In this document: piece after piece, positions 52,654 through 60,146 of the stretch
How positions within the stretch are numbered: position 1 is the stretch's first letter
How the letters are laid out: the number at the start of each line of letters is the position of its first letter
Assembly: GCA_045661305.1 (NCBI GenBank)
Contig: JAZRFJ010000001.1
Location: 3,179-67,178, forward strand
Source: UMGS1840 sp045661305
GTDB taxonomy: Bacteria; Bacillota; Clostridia; UMGS1840
Length of the DNA stretch: 64,000 nt
Reading direction: 5' to 3'
Translations under genes and position numbers: made by a program
Notes under the pieces: generated by a model
The model's input: the letters and a program-made list of their open reading frames with translations, nothing else
What the model was told of the DNA's origin: nothing
Database searches by the model: none

Positions 52654-54461
52654 TGGCTGAATTTTTAACAGGTTTTAAAAGAACTAATTATAATAACGAC
52701 CTTGACAGAAGTTATATCGGAAAAACTGTAAGCGTTACAGGTTGGGTAAATAAGCAAAGAGATATAGGTGCTCTTGTTTTTGTAGATTTAAGAGATAGAA
52801 CAGGCATCGTCCAGATTGTTTTTGATGAAACTGTTGACAACAGCTTACTTGAAAAAGCAAAAACTGTAAGAAACGAATATGTTCTCGCAGTAAAAGGTGT
52901 TGTACGAGAAAGAAGCGGTGCATTCAATCCTAATTTAAAAACAGGTGAAATTGAAATTGTTGCAGATGAGCTTAGAATTTTATCAGTTTCCGAAACAACT
53001 CCTTTTATGATTGCAGACGATATAAATACAAATGACGCACTTAAATTAAAATACAGATACCTTGATTTAAGACGCCCCGAAATGCAGAAAAATATCATTA
53101 TGCGTCATAGAATTTCAAAAATTGCACGCGATTATTTTGACGAAAATAACTTCCTTGAAATAGAAACTCCTTATCTTCAGAAATCAACTCCTGAGGGTGC
53201 AAGAGACTATTTAGTTCCAAGCCGTGTTCACCCAGGAAAATTTTATGCACTTCCGCAATCTCCTCAGCTTTATAAACAGCTCCTTATGATTGCAGGCTAT
53301 GACAGATATATTCAGATTGCCCGTTGTTTCAGAGACGAAGATTTAAGAGCAGACAGACAGCCTGAATTTACTCAGATAGACTTGGAAATGTCTTTTGTTG
53401 AGGCAGAAGATGTTATGAGTGTAAACGAAGGCTTCTTAAAAAGACTTTTTAAAGAAGTAAAAGGTATTGATATTAAAACACCGTTTTTAAGAATGGACTA
53501 TCAGGAAGCAATGGACCGTTTTGGGTCAGATAAACCTGATAACAGATTTGGATTAGAGCTTGTTGATATTTCAGATGAAGTGAAAGATGTTGACTTTGTT
53601 GTATTTAAGTCTGCGTTAGATGCAGGCGGAAGTGTTCGTGCAATAAACGGAAACGGCATGGGTGCAAAGCTCTCAAGAAAAGAAATTGACGCTTTAGGCG
53701 AATATGTAAAAACAATCGGCGGAAAAGGCCTTGCATATATTGTTATTAATGAAGACGGAAGTATAAAATCCCCTATTGCAAAATTCTTATCAGAAGAGCA
53801 GATGGCAGCCGTTGTAGAAAAAATGGCAGGAAAACCTGGCGACATCATTCTTATAGTTGCTGACAAAACAAGCGTTGTTTATACAGTTTTAGGTAACTTA
53901 AGATGCCATCTTGCTAAAAAGTTTGACCTTATTGAGCCTGAAACATATTCTTTCTTATGGGTTGTAAACTTCCCGCTTTTAGAATATGATGAAGAAGAAA
54001 ACAGATATGTAGCAAAGCACCATCCGTTTACTGCACCTCTTAACGAGGACCTCGATAAGCTTGAAACTGCACCTGGTGAAATAAGAGCAAAGGCTTACGA
54101 TATCGTTCTTAACGGTATGGAAGTAGGCGGCGGAAGTATCAGAATTTATGATACAGAGCTTCAATCTAAAATGTTCAAGGTGCTTGGATTTACAGAAGAA
54201 CAGGCTTGGGAAAGATTCGGATTTCTCATGGAAGCTTTCAAATTCGGACCACCACCTCACGGCGGTATGGCATATGGTCTTGACAGACTTTGTATGATTT
54301 TATCAGGAAGTGAATCTATCCGTGATGTAATAGCATTCCCGAAAGTTCAGAACGCATCTGAGCTTATGTCAAATGCTCCTGATATCGTTGACGAAAAACA
54401 GCTTGACGAGCTTAATATAAAATGTACAAAAGTTGTAAAAGATGCAGCGGAAGAAGAATAA
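52653..54461 (+). CDS. aspS: Aspartyl-tRNA synthetase
   Basis: 602 residues, the bacterial-type length. OB-fold anticodon-binding domain (VTGWVNKQRDIGALVFVDLRD), class II motif 2 (IARCFRDEDLRADRQPEFTQID), the bacterial GAD insertion domain (about residues 290-410) and motif 3 (HGGMAYGLDRLCM). The stop-start overlap TAATG with hisS indicates coupling; hisS-aspS is a usual Firmicute pair. Confidence 0.97.
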   Translation: MAEFLTGFKRTNYNNDLDRSYIGKTVSVTGWVNKQRDIGALVFVDLRDRTGIVQIVFDETVDNSLLEKAKTVRNEYVLAVKGVVRERSGAFNPNLKTGEIEIVADELRILSVSETTPFMIADDINTNDALKLKYRYLDLRRPEMQKNIIMRHRISKIARDYFDENNFLEIETPYLQKSTPEGARDYLVPSRVHPGKFYALPQSPQLYKQLLMIAGYDRYIQIARCFRDEDLRADRQPEFTQIDLEMSFVEAEDVMSVNEGFLKRLFKEVKGIDIKTPFLRMDYQEAMDRFGSDKPDNRFGLELVDISDEVKDVDFVVFKSALDAGGSVRAINGNGMGAKLSRKEIDALGEYVKTIGGKGLAYIVINEDGSIKSPIAKFLSEEQMAAVVEKMAGKPGDIILIVADKTSVVYTVLGNLRCHLAKKFDLIEPETYSFLWVVNFPLLEYDEEENRYVAKHHPFTAPLNEDLDKLETAPGEIRAKAYDIVLNGMEVGGGSIRIYDTELQSKMFKVLGFTEEQAWERFGFLMEAFKFGPPPHGGMAYGLDRLCMILSGSESIRDVIAFPKVQNASELMSNAPDIVDEKQLDELNIKCTKVVKDAAEEE

Positions 54462-54486
54462 GTAAAATGACGGAGGATAAAGCTTA

Positions 54487-54996
54487 ATGAACAGTTTTAA
54501 AGAAGCGGTACAGTCGTTTTTCGCAAACTTACCTGTTCCGCTTTGGGCAAGAATAATGCTTTGTGCTATGCTTCCCATGATTGAAGCAAGATATTCTATA
54601 CTGTTTTTTATGGATAGCGGATATGCTTACTGGCAACTATTCTTATTAAGCGTACTCGGAAATATGCTTCCTATCCCGTTTATAATTTATCTGTTCCGAC
54701 CGCTTCTTGGGTTTTTAAGACGAACAAAGCTTTTTTCAACACTTGCAAAAAAGATTGAAGAAAGAACTATGAAAAAGTCAGAACAGCTCCAAAAATATTC
54801 AGCTTTCGGCCTTTTTGTTTTTGTAGCCATTCCTCTTCCTGGAACGGGTGCAATAACAGGTGCTATGATTGCTGCACTTTTGGATATGAGAGAGCTTTAT
54901 GCACTACCTGCTTTATTTTTAGGAACTGTAACAGCAACCTTTTTAACAACAGGTGCGATGACAATTATTCAAAATATGATAAGCTTTATATTTTAA
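54487..54996 (+). CDS. Small multidrug export-type membrane protein (PF06695-like)
   Basis: 169 residues with three to four membrane segments. The family phrases MLPMIEARYSILFFM and FVFVAIPLPGTGAITGAMIAALL are clear, with a basic cytoplasmic loop between. The 'small multidrug export' label is historical and the function is not established. It follows aspS by 25 nt and is ended by a strong terminator, so it likely belongs to the hisS-aspS transcript. Confidence 0.85.
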   Translation: MNSFKEAVQSFFANLPVPLWARIMLCAMLPMIEARYSILFFMDSGYAYWQLFLLSVLGNMLPIPFIIYLFRPLLGFLRRTKLFSTLAKKIEERTMKKSEQLQKYSAFGLFVFVAIPLPGTGAITGAMIAALLDMRELYALPALFLGTVTATFLTTGAMTIIQNMISFIF

Positions 54997-55017
54997 ATTT
55001 TTGTATTAAATGTAAAA

Positions 55018-55052
55018 AGTCCCTTGTCATTTTTTTGACAAGGGACTTTTTA
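55018..55052 (+). terminator. Terminator of the hisS-aspS-exporter operon
   Basis: AAGTCCCTTGTCA / TGACAAGGGACTT perfect 13-bp stem followed by TTTTTAT. Confidence 0.92.
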
Positions 55053-55082
55053 TAGCTATTTTATTGGATTTCTGAAAAAGAC

Positions 55083-55111
55083 TTGAAAAATGTGTAAATT
55101 TATGTTATAAT
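55083..55111 (+). promoter_or_regulatory. Promoter of the type I toxin mRNA
   Basis: TTGAAA (55083-55088), a 17-nt spacer and TATAAT (55106-55111), giving a predicted start near 55118 and a 5' leader of about 73 nt. Confidence 0.75.
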
Positions 55112-55190
55112 ATGAATTAAGATAAGACTTCTTAATGGTGTTTAACACTGGCGGTTATGCCAACATCTTCTTAAAAAGGGGGTGTGGCTT

Positions 55191-55259
55191 ATGGACGAAA
55201 ATTACATAATTTCTTTTATGATAATTTTATTGCTTTTAGCATTAACCATAAAAAAGTAA
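55191..55259 (+). CDS. Small hydrophobic type I toxin-like peptide
   Basis: 22 residues, MDENYIISFMIILLLLALTIKK: an acidic N terminus, one membrane-spanning run and a basic C terminus, as in holin-like/TxpA-type toxins. GGGGG lies about 8 nt before the ATG. The mRNA 5' leader (CGGTTATGCCAA, 55152-55163) is perfectly complementary to the 3' region (TTGGCATAACCG, 55310-55321), a fold seen in type I toxin mRNAs. An antisense transcript covers the 3' end. The 3' stem GGCATAACC / GGTCTTGCC with a T run (55312-55340) could end the sense RNA. Toxicity is inferred from layout. Confidence 0.72.
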   Translation: MDENYIISFMIILLLLALTIKK

Positions 55260-55341
55260 CGCCAGCCCGTGACAAAAGTTAGCGTTACTCCTTTATAAAA
55301 CGTTTTCTTTTGGCATAACCGTTTGAGGTCTTGCCTTTTGT
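55250..55341 (-). ncRNA. Antisense antitoxin RNA of the type I module
   Basis: From a consensus promoter on the minus strand the transcript would start near 55341 and stop at the perfect hairpin GTAACGC / GCGTTAC (55256-55288) followed by six T, giving about 90 nt. It overlaps the toxin stop codon and its 3' untranslated region, as in TxpA/RatA- or BsrG/SR4-type systems. Confidence 0.72.
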
Positions 55342-55347
55342 ATATAT

Positions 55348-55376
55348 ATTATAGAATATTTTTTTTGATTTGTCAA
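55348..55376 (-). promoter_or_regulatory. Consensus promoter of the antisense RNA
   Basis: Minus strand TTGACA (55371-55376), a 17-nt spacer and TATAAT (55348-55353): stronger than the sense promoter, as expected for an antitoxin RNA. Confidence 0.8.
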
Positions 55377-55390
55377 TAGGTTTTCGTAAA

Positions 55391-55426
55391 AAAATCCCTT
55401 GTCGGTGTTCGACAAGGGATTTTTTG
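55391..55426. terminator. Bidirectional terminator after the dockerin-cohesin operon
   Basis: AATCCCTTGTCG / CGACAAGGGATT stem with A and T runs on both sides. It would end the minus-strand operon. Its arms resemble those of the terminator at 55018. Confidence 0.88.
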
Positions 55427-55454
55427 TTTTAATTAATCAAATTGTAATTATTGA

Positions 55455-55625
55455 TTATGCCTTAGGCTGTGAAGAAGCATCTGAAAGTGCTAAGTTGTAA
55501 ACTGTTGTAACAGTTCCGTTAGCATCTGTAGATGTAGCAGCTTTGATAGGATTTACATCAGCTGCGATAGCTTCTCTTGACTGTAATTCAATAATTTCAA
55601 CTGTTGGTCTTGTATATTTTTTCAT
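55455..55625 (-). CDS. Short peptide (56 residues) encoded after the cohesin-like gene
   Basis: 56 residues beginning MKKYTRPTVEIIELQSREA and continuing IAADVNPIKAATSTDANG, ending in SSQPKA. It has an excellent site (TAAGGAGG) at good spacing and lies 29 nt after the cohesin-like gene, before a shared terminator, so it is very probably translated. There is no signal peptide, membrane segment or cysteine. The N-terminal half looks leader-like and the C-terminal half is rich in small and polar residues. No peptide-modifying enzyme gene is nearby, so a RiPP precursor is only a thought. I do not recognise the family. Confidence 0.7.
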   Translation of the reverse strand: MKKYTRPTVEIIELQSREAIAADVNPIKAATSTDANGTVTTVYNLALSDASSQPKA

Positions 55626-55654
55626 TATATTATTCCTCCTTAAAAATCATTGAA

Positions 55655-56482
55655 TTAGTTCTTTGTTGCAGTCTGATAATCTGCATCGGTTGTAGTTTCG
55701 CCTACAAATATCTGGCAATCATATTCTTTTGAGAAATCAAGAATATTACCATCTGGGTCATAAAGTCTGATTACCCAATAGTTTCCATCGAGAACATCAT
55801 CTGCACCAACATATTTATGTCCGCCAAATACGATACCATATTCTCCTGCTGCAAGATTTCCTGTAGCTTTAGCAAATACTGTTGCTACTTTTGAACCAGC
55901 TGCGAAGCCTTCTGTAACTGAACCATCTGCAGCTTTTACGCCTTCGTATGTTGGCTCGAATACTTCTTCGCCTGATTTAACTGTTGTTGTGAATGTAGCA
56001 CTAGCAATTGTAGCCATACCACCATCATTCATGTCATCTAAATTGTTGGATTTTCCAATAGTTTCAAAAGTATATGTTGTACCATTCGCTGCATCGCTTG
56101 GAACAGTGAAAGTAGCTGTCATTGCAACAGAGCTTGATTTAACAACAAATGTATCTTCTGTTTCGCCATTAAAATAAATATATTTTTTATCTCCATCGGT
56201 TTTATCAGGAAAATTCTGGAAAATTCCATAACCGCCATCTGCTAAACCAGTTAAGGTTAACTCACTCGGATAGTATATTCTCACACCGGCAAATGCGCCA
56301 TTAACCTCTAAGTCTGCGCCAGCATCAAAATAGAACTCTAAGTTAACTGTTTGACCTGGCTCAACTGTTGCTGGTAAATTGGATGTTAATGTAATTGTTG
56401 CTTCATCTTCAAAAGCTAAAGTTACTAATGAAAATGAAAGAATCACTGCAACTATTGCGAGTAAACTTAAAAATCTTTTCAT
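55655..56482 (-). CDS. Secreted cohesin-like protein
   Basis: 275 residues. Signal peptide at about 1-23 (MKRFLSLLAIVAVILSFSLV). Residues about 27-165 look like a cohesin-type beta-sandwich: LPATVEPGQTVNLEFYFDAG, GAFAGVRIYYPSELTLTGL and MTATFTVPSDAANGTTYTFE match the pattern of cohesins (a proline-glycine start, YDP-like strand, then a T/G-rich strand). The rest is a second beta-rich domain (AAGEYGIVFGGHKYVG). No sorting signal or SLH domain is seen. It is 14 nt downstream of a dockerin-like gene, which supports an interaction pair. The cohesin call rests on pattern and context. Confidence 0.65.
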   Translation of the reverse strand: MKRFLSLLAIVAVILSFSLVTLAFEDEATITLTSNLPATVEPGQTVNLEFYFDAGADLEVNGAFAGVRIYYPSELTLTGLADGGYGIFQNFPDKTDGDKKYIYFNGETEDTFVVKSSSVAMTATFTVPSDAANGTTYTFETIGKSNNLDDMNDGGMATIASATFTTTVKSGEEVFEPTYEGVKAADGSVTEGFAAGSKVATVFAKATGNLAAGEYGIVFGGHKYVGADDVLDGNYWVIRLYDPDGNILDFSKEYDCQIFVGETTTDADYQTATKN

Positions 56483-56496
56483 AGTATTATCTCCTT

Positions 56497-57642
56497 TTAT
56501 TTATTAATTATGTAAATAGCTTCGCCAACTGCATAATTAACTTTTTTATCATTATACTTATTTTTAACCTGACCATAGTCTCTTGAACCAATCTCGGTAT
56601 TTTCATCAATATCACCAAGAATTATATCACTACCTTCAAATATAGGTTCACCAACTGCGTAATTAACTTTTTTGTCATTATATTTGTTTTTAATCTGACC
56701 ATAGTCTCTTGAACCAATTTCACTGTTTCCGTCAATATCCCCAAGCAATAAGCCTGTATCATATTTAGCATATAATGTAATTGATTCTGTTACTGGAATA
56801 TTAGCGCCAGCATCATAATCTGTAGTACCCTCTGCTGTTGTCCATTTGTAGAATGTGAAACTAACAACTCCACTATCTGTAACGGCAGAAGTAGCATCAG
56901 CTTTAGTTACAGCAGCAGGGGCAGTTACAGCACCATTAACAGCAGTAACAACAATTGCTTCTGAATCTGTACCATTAACAAATGTTACTTTAATAGTATC
57001 TTCCCCACCGCCAACTTCTTTTGGTGTAGCAGTAAATTTAGGATACAAAGCAAGGTCAGAGGTTACTTTTAATGTTGCTAAATTAACTTCAACTTCGTTA
57101 CCCTCATCGTCAATGTAATACCAAGCATCTGCAAAAGTATAGGTGTTTTCGTTATCTGCAGCTTTTGTTGGTGCTTCTTCACCAGTATAAGCTATTCCAG
57201 CGTCTGATGTAGGCTCAACTTCAACTGTTTGAAGTGCTGTTTTTTTATCCCCATTGTAGAATGTAACAGTAAATGGCTGAGCTATTGTACCAATTTTTGT
57301 TTTGTCGATAGCATCACCGCCCATATACACTGTTACTGTTTCTCCAGCATTGAGTGTATCTTTAAGGTCAAAGTTGATAACTGTTTCGCTATCCTGTGTA
57401 AGCTGATTGATATACTGAATTGAAGATGTGTTAATTTCAGTACCTTTAACAGCCACAATAGTTGTTTGTGTGTTTACATCATCGCTTGTATATGAAGCGT
57501 CGTAACCACCACTTTCGCCCTTTTCCAAAGTTACAGCTGTTGTTAATTCTGGATTAGGCGTAACTGTGATTTCAGCAAATGAAGTTAATGACATTGTGCC
57601 TATAACGGCAATTGCAGAAATCATTGCAATAAGCTTTTTCAT
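56497..57642 (-). CDS. Secreted protein with a C-terminal dockerin-like duplicated repeat
   Basis: 381 residues. Signal peptide at 1-23, then beta-rich repeats (about 25-295) with NGDKKTALQTVEV and FVNGTDSEAIVV segments and a FTFYKWTTAEG strand. The C terminus holds two near-identical 42-residue repeats (298-339 and 340-381), each with a calcium-loop GDIDGNSEIGSRDYGQ / GDIDENTEIGSRDYGQ in the D-x-D-x-N-x3-x-x-x-D spacing of type I dockerins and a following NKYNDKKVNYAVGE. The middle has InlB-like (bacterial repeat) character. It would bind a cohesin; the next gene is a candidate. A GGAAG site precedes the start. Confidence 0.78.
   Translation of the reverse strand: MKKLIAMISAIAVIGTMSLTSFAEITVTPNPELTTAVTLEKGESGGYDASYTSDDVNTQTTIVAVKGTEINTSSIQYINQLTQDSETVINFDLKDTLNAGETVTVYMGGDAIDKTKIGTIAQPFTVTFYNGDKKTALQTVEVEPTSDAGIAYTGEEAPTKAADNENTYTFADAWYYIDDEGNEVEVNLATLKVTSDLALYPKFTATPKEVGGGEDTIKVTFVNGTDSEAIVVTAVNGAVTAPAAVTKADATSAVTDSGVVSFTFYKWTTAEGTTDYDAGANIPVTESITLYAKYDTGLLLGDIDGNSEIGSRDYGQIKNKYNDKKVNYAVGEPIFEGSDIILGDIDENTEIGSRDYGQVKNKYNDKKVNYAVGEAIYIINK
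56500..56751 (-). repeat. Tandem 126-bp repeat coding the duplicated dockerin-like loops
   Basis: Two in-frame units (56626-56751 and 56500-56625) encode 42-residue repeats that are nearly identical over GSRDYGQ and NKYNDKKVNYAVGE, indicating recent duplication or gene conversion. Confidence 0.85.
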
Positions 57643-57814
57643 AGGTTTTTTCTTCCTTTCTATGCCTCTGTTTATTTTTTGATTTTTAAATTTTTTCGAG
57701 GCGGATTTTATTTAATTTTTTTATACAAAAGCCAAAAGCTTTAATAAACAAAACAGCTATTTTGTTAACTAAATACTTTTTTCGCCATTTTTTCGCTTTT
57801 TTTTGTACACAAAA

Positions 57815-57840
57815 AAAGCGGTGCATCAGCACCGCTAAAA
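57815..57840 (-). terminator. Terminator of the phd-doc operon
   Basis: AGCGGTG CATCAG CACCGCT hairpin followed on the minus strand by seven T, 14 nt after the doc stop. The remaining roughly 170 nt up to the dockerin-like gene hold its leader, with a GCCTC/GAGGC long-loop stem, and no gene. Confidence 0.88.
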
Positions 57841-57853
57841 AGTAAAAATTTAT

Positions 57854-58231
57854 TTATTTCTTAAATTTTTTTATCCACTCTAAAATCTCGTTATATTTCA
57901 TTTTCCCTGCAGCGACAGCTAACCCCAACTCAATAACATCTTCGTTCAAACAATTCATTTTTATCCCCTCAGCCTCCAAGAATGTGAGCATGACATATAT
58001 ACCTATTCTCTTATTTCCATCGATAAATGCGTGATTAGATATTAATGAAAATCCTAAGCTTGCTGCTTTTTCCTCTTTTGTTTTATATAGTTCCTCGCCA
58101 CCAAAGGTTGAATATGCGTTGTTTATTGCACTTTCTAAAAGTCCGATATCTCTAACCCCGATACTTCCGCCTGTTTCTTTGGCTATTAGTTGATGAAGAA
58201 GTAAAACTTTTTGCTTAGTTAATTTTATCAT
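57854..58231 (-). CDS. doc: Doc-type toxin (Fic fold, death-on-curing)
   Basis: 125 residues. N-terminal VLLLHQLIAKETGGSIGVRDIGLLESAI is characteristic of Doc. The Fic motif is HAFIDGNKRIG, with lysine in place of the second glycine of the canonical HPFx[D/E]GNGR, as in Doc enzymes that phosphorylate EF-Tu rather than AMPylate. The start overlaps the antitoxin stop by 4 nt (ATGA). Confidence 0.9.
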   Translation of the reverse strand: MIKLTKQKVLLLHQLIAKETGGSIGVRDIGLLESAINNAYSTFGGEELYKTKEEKAASLGFSLISNHAFIDGNKRIGIYVMLTFLEAEGIKMNCLNEDVIELGLAVAAGKMKYNEILEWIKKFKK

Positions 58232-58470
58232 TTTGCCAACTCCTCAAAAGCAGGTCTGAATTTATCCAAAACTCTTTTTGCTGCAATATCAATTTTCTCA
58301 TCGTCTGTAATATCGAAATAAGAATTTGAATCTACATCAATAAGAATAAACTTTGGTTTATTGTTTTTGAATATAATTGCCTGACCATTATTTTCAGCTA
58401 CCTTAGCTACCTTTGAAAAATTTTGATTTGCTTCTGTCATAGTAGCAATTGTTTCAGTATTGATGTTCAT
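58228..58470 (-). CDS. phd: Phd/YefM-type antitoxin
   Basis: 80 residues with TMTEANQNFSKVAKVAENNGQAIIFKNNKPKFILID, the AbrB-like dimerising and DNA-binding half of Phd, and a charged C-terminal tail (AKRVLDKFRPAFEELAK) likely to cover the toxin site. It normally represses its own promoter, and a perfect consensus promoter lies 46 nt upstream. Confidence 0.88.
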   Translation of the reverse strand: MNINTETIATMTEANQNFSKVAKVAENNGQAIIFKNNKPKFILIDVDSNSYFDITDDEKIDIAAKRVLDKFRPAFEELAK

Positions 58471-58516
58471 AATATTCCTCCTATTTTTTATTCAATAAAT
58501 ATATCCTATTTGTTAT

Positions 58517-58545
58517 ATTATACACGAATTACAGCATAATGTCAA
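58517..58545 (-). promoter_or_regulatory. Consensus promoter of phd-doc
   Basis: Minus strand TTGACA (58540-58545), a 17-nt spacer and TATAAT (58517-58522). Confidence 0.85.
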
Positions 58546-58560
58546 CTTGTTTTTAATTTT

Positions 58561-59622
58561 TTACTTATTAACCTTTATATAATGCACAACAATCGCAACA
58601 AGTGCAAAAACTCCAAAAACTCCGCACAGAGGATAAATTGTTCCGATTAACTTATCAAAACCTACAAGACTTAACAGACAAGCCAGAAAACTTAGAAAAA
58701 TTGTAAGAATAGCAGACTTTTTCCTTTGGAAATTATATTTTTCTTTAACATATTCACACACTGCGACCAAGGAAGAAAGGGAAGTGGAAAACATTGCGCC
58801 TAATAGAAAGAAAGCGTACGCAAAACCGACAAATATATTTGCCTTTTCTGCTATAAACAGCATCGGCAACTGTGAAAAAGTGCTTTCCCTATCAGTATTC
58901 ATCGCCATAATAATACAAAAAGAAATTAGAGTTAAAATTAAGCAACCCGTTGCTGTTCCTGCCACAAGAATTTTTTTTGATTTGTACTTTTGTGCAACAG
59001 GAGCAAGAATTCCTATTGAGCCAAAAAAGTTATATGAAACATAAAGAAGGGCAGATATCAGAGGATTTTGTAACAGAGTGTCTTTGCTTTCCTGAACAAC
59101 AATTGAAAAGCCGTTCTTGTTTAAAGCACTTATTCCTATAACGACAGCACCAAGTATAAGCGGTGGAACAAAGAGCGAGAAAACATTAATAACCCCTCGT
59201 ATGCCTTTTAGAGAAACAAAGCAAACAAGAAAACAAAAAATGGAACTTCCAACTATAATATGTAATCCCAAGAGCTGATTAAGAAGTGCACCTGCACCCG
59301 CACACATAATTATATATATTCCTATAATAAAAAACACCTGAATAAATCCGACAAAATTTCTTAAACTTTCCCAATAGCCTCTTTTTTGTGGAATTACGAT
59401 TTCATCCATAAGAATTATGCCTGTTTTTTGGGAAAGATTAAGGACTATGTATCCAAAAATAAAAAACAACATAATTGCCAGAATCATTCCCATAAATCCA
59501 TTTTTGCCATAAATTCCGAAAAATTGCCATAGCTCTTGTCCCGAAACAAAGCCTGCCCCCAAAAAGCAACCTGCAAAAACAAAGCCAAGCTGTATTATAT
59601 TTAAAAATTTCAATTTTACCAC
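58561..59622 (-). CDS. YkvI-family membrane protein (putative transporter)
   Basis: 353 residues with about ten membrane segments. N-terminal GFVFAGCFLGAGFVSGQELWQFF is the family signature (an APC-like transporter start with a broken helix), followed by GFMGMILAIMLFFIFGYIV. The substrate is unknown. The longest frame starts at GTG 59622; a TTG at 59613 has a better-placed GGGGTGG, so the true start may be there. It is transcribed on its own. Confidence 0.82.
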   Translation of the reverse strand: MVKLKFLNIIQLGFVFAGCFLGAGFVSGQELWQFFGIYGKNGFMGMILAIMLFFIFGYIVLNLSQKTGIILMDEIVIPQKRGYWESLRNFVGFIQVFFIIGIYIIMCAGAGALLNQLLGLHIIVGSSIFCFLVCFVSLKGIRGVINVFSLFVPPLILGAVVIGISALNKNGFSIVVQESKDTLLQNPLISALLYVSYNFFGSIGILAPVAQKYKSKKILVAGTATGCLILTLISFCIIMAMNTDRESTFSQLPMLFIAEKANIFVGFAYAFFLLGAMFSTSLSSLVAVCEYVKEKYNFQRKKSAILTIFLSFLACLLSLVGFDKLIGTIYPLCGVFGVFALVAIVVHYIKVNK

Positions 59623-59743
59623 CCCGTAATATATTTATTATACAATTATATATATAAGGCATTTTTTTGTCAAGCGAAACATTTTTCATTTTTCGTGTTT
59701 TTCAGAAAAAGTTACAAAAAAAAGAAAAAAATTCAAAAAAATA

Positions 59744-59772
59744 TTGACAAATAAAAAAAACTGTGTTATATT
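59744..59772 (+). promoter_or_regulatory. Promoter of the rpmG-secE-nusG operon
   Basis: TTGACA (59744-59749), a 17-nt spacer and TATATT (59767-59772), about 190 nt upstream of rpmG. The 338-nt gap from the YkvI gene to rpmG holds this promoter and leader and no gene. Confidence 0.75.
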
Positions 59773-59776
59773 AATA

Positions 59777-59806
59777 AATGCCTTTTTGCAGGCGTTCTTT
59801 TTTTAT
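59777..59806 (+). other. Small hairpin with T run at the start of the rpmG leader
   Basis: AATGCC / GGCGTT stem followed by seven T about 5 nt after the predicted transcription start. A second potential stem, TGTGGA/TCCACA, lies at about 59828-59879. Possibly an early attenuator of the ribosomal operon. Confidence 0.45.
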
Positions 59807-59960
59807 GCGAAAAAAGGGCAGGCTTTTTGTGGAGATTTGAGGGTTTGTTCAAAGTGTTGGTTTTTAGAATCCACAGTATTTATGCTTAAAGGTGACATAA
59901 AACTTGTTAAAAATTTATTATATACATTTTTATAATGTTCTTTAGACGGAGGTGCTAAAA

Positions 59961-60110
59961 ATGAGAGTAAAAATTACATTAGCTTGCACAGAATGCAAAC
60001 AGAGAAACTATGACAAAATGAAAAACAAGAAAAACGATCCTGATCGTTTGGAAATGAAAAAGTATTGCAGATTTTGCAGAAAGCACACAATGCATAAAGA
60101 AACAAAATAA
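59961..60110 (+). CDS. rpmG: 50S ribosomal protein L33
   Basis: 49 residues: MRVKITLACTECKQRNY, then DRLEMKKYCRFCRKHTMHKE. The zinc-binding CxxC pairs (CTEC, CRFC) are intact. ACGGAGG lies nine bases before the ATG. It heads the rpmG-secE-nusG cluster conserved in Firmicutes. Confidence 0.96.
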   Translation: MRVKITLACTECKQRNYDKMKNKKNDPDRLEMKKYCRFCRKHTMHKETK

Positions 60111-60146
60111 TAAGGCTATATACGCCGTATGAAAGGAATGAATACC

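Noticed and set aside
55455..55625. RiPP precursor gene with a biosynthetic cluster
   Set aside because: The peptide looks leader-like, but no modifying enzyme (radical SAM, LanM, YcaO, B1/B2 proteins) or dedicated exporter is within several kb, so a RiPP cluster is not supported.
59744..59935. Small plus-strand gene before rpmG
   Set aside because: The 63-codon frame begins inside the rpmG promoter and has no ribosome binding site; it is chance coding in the leader.
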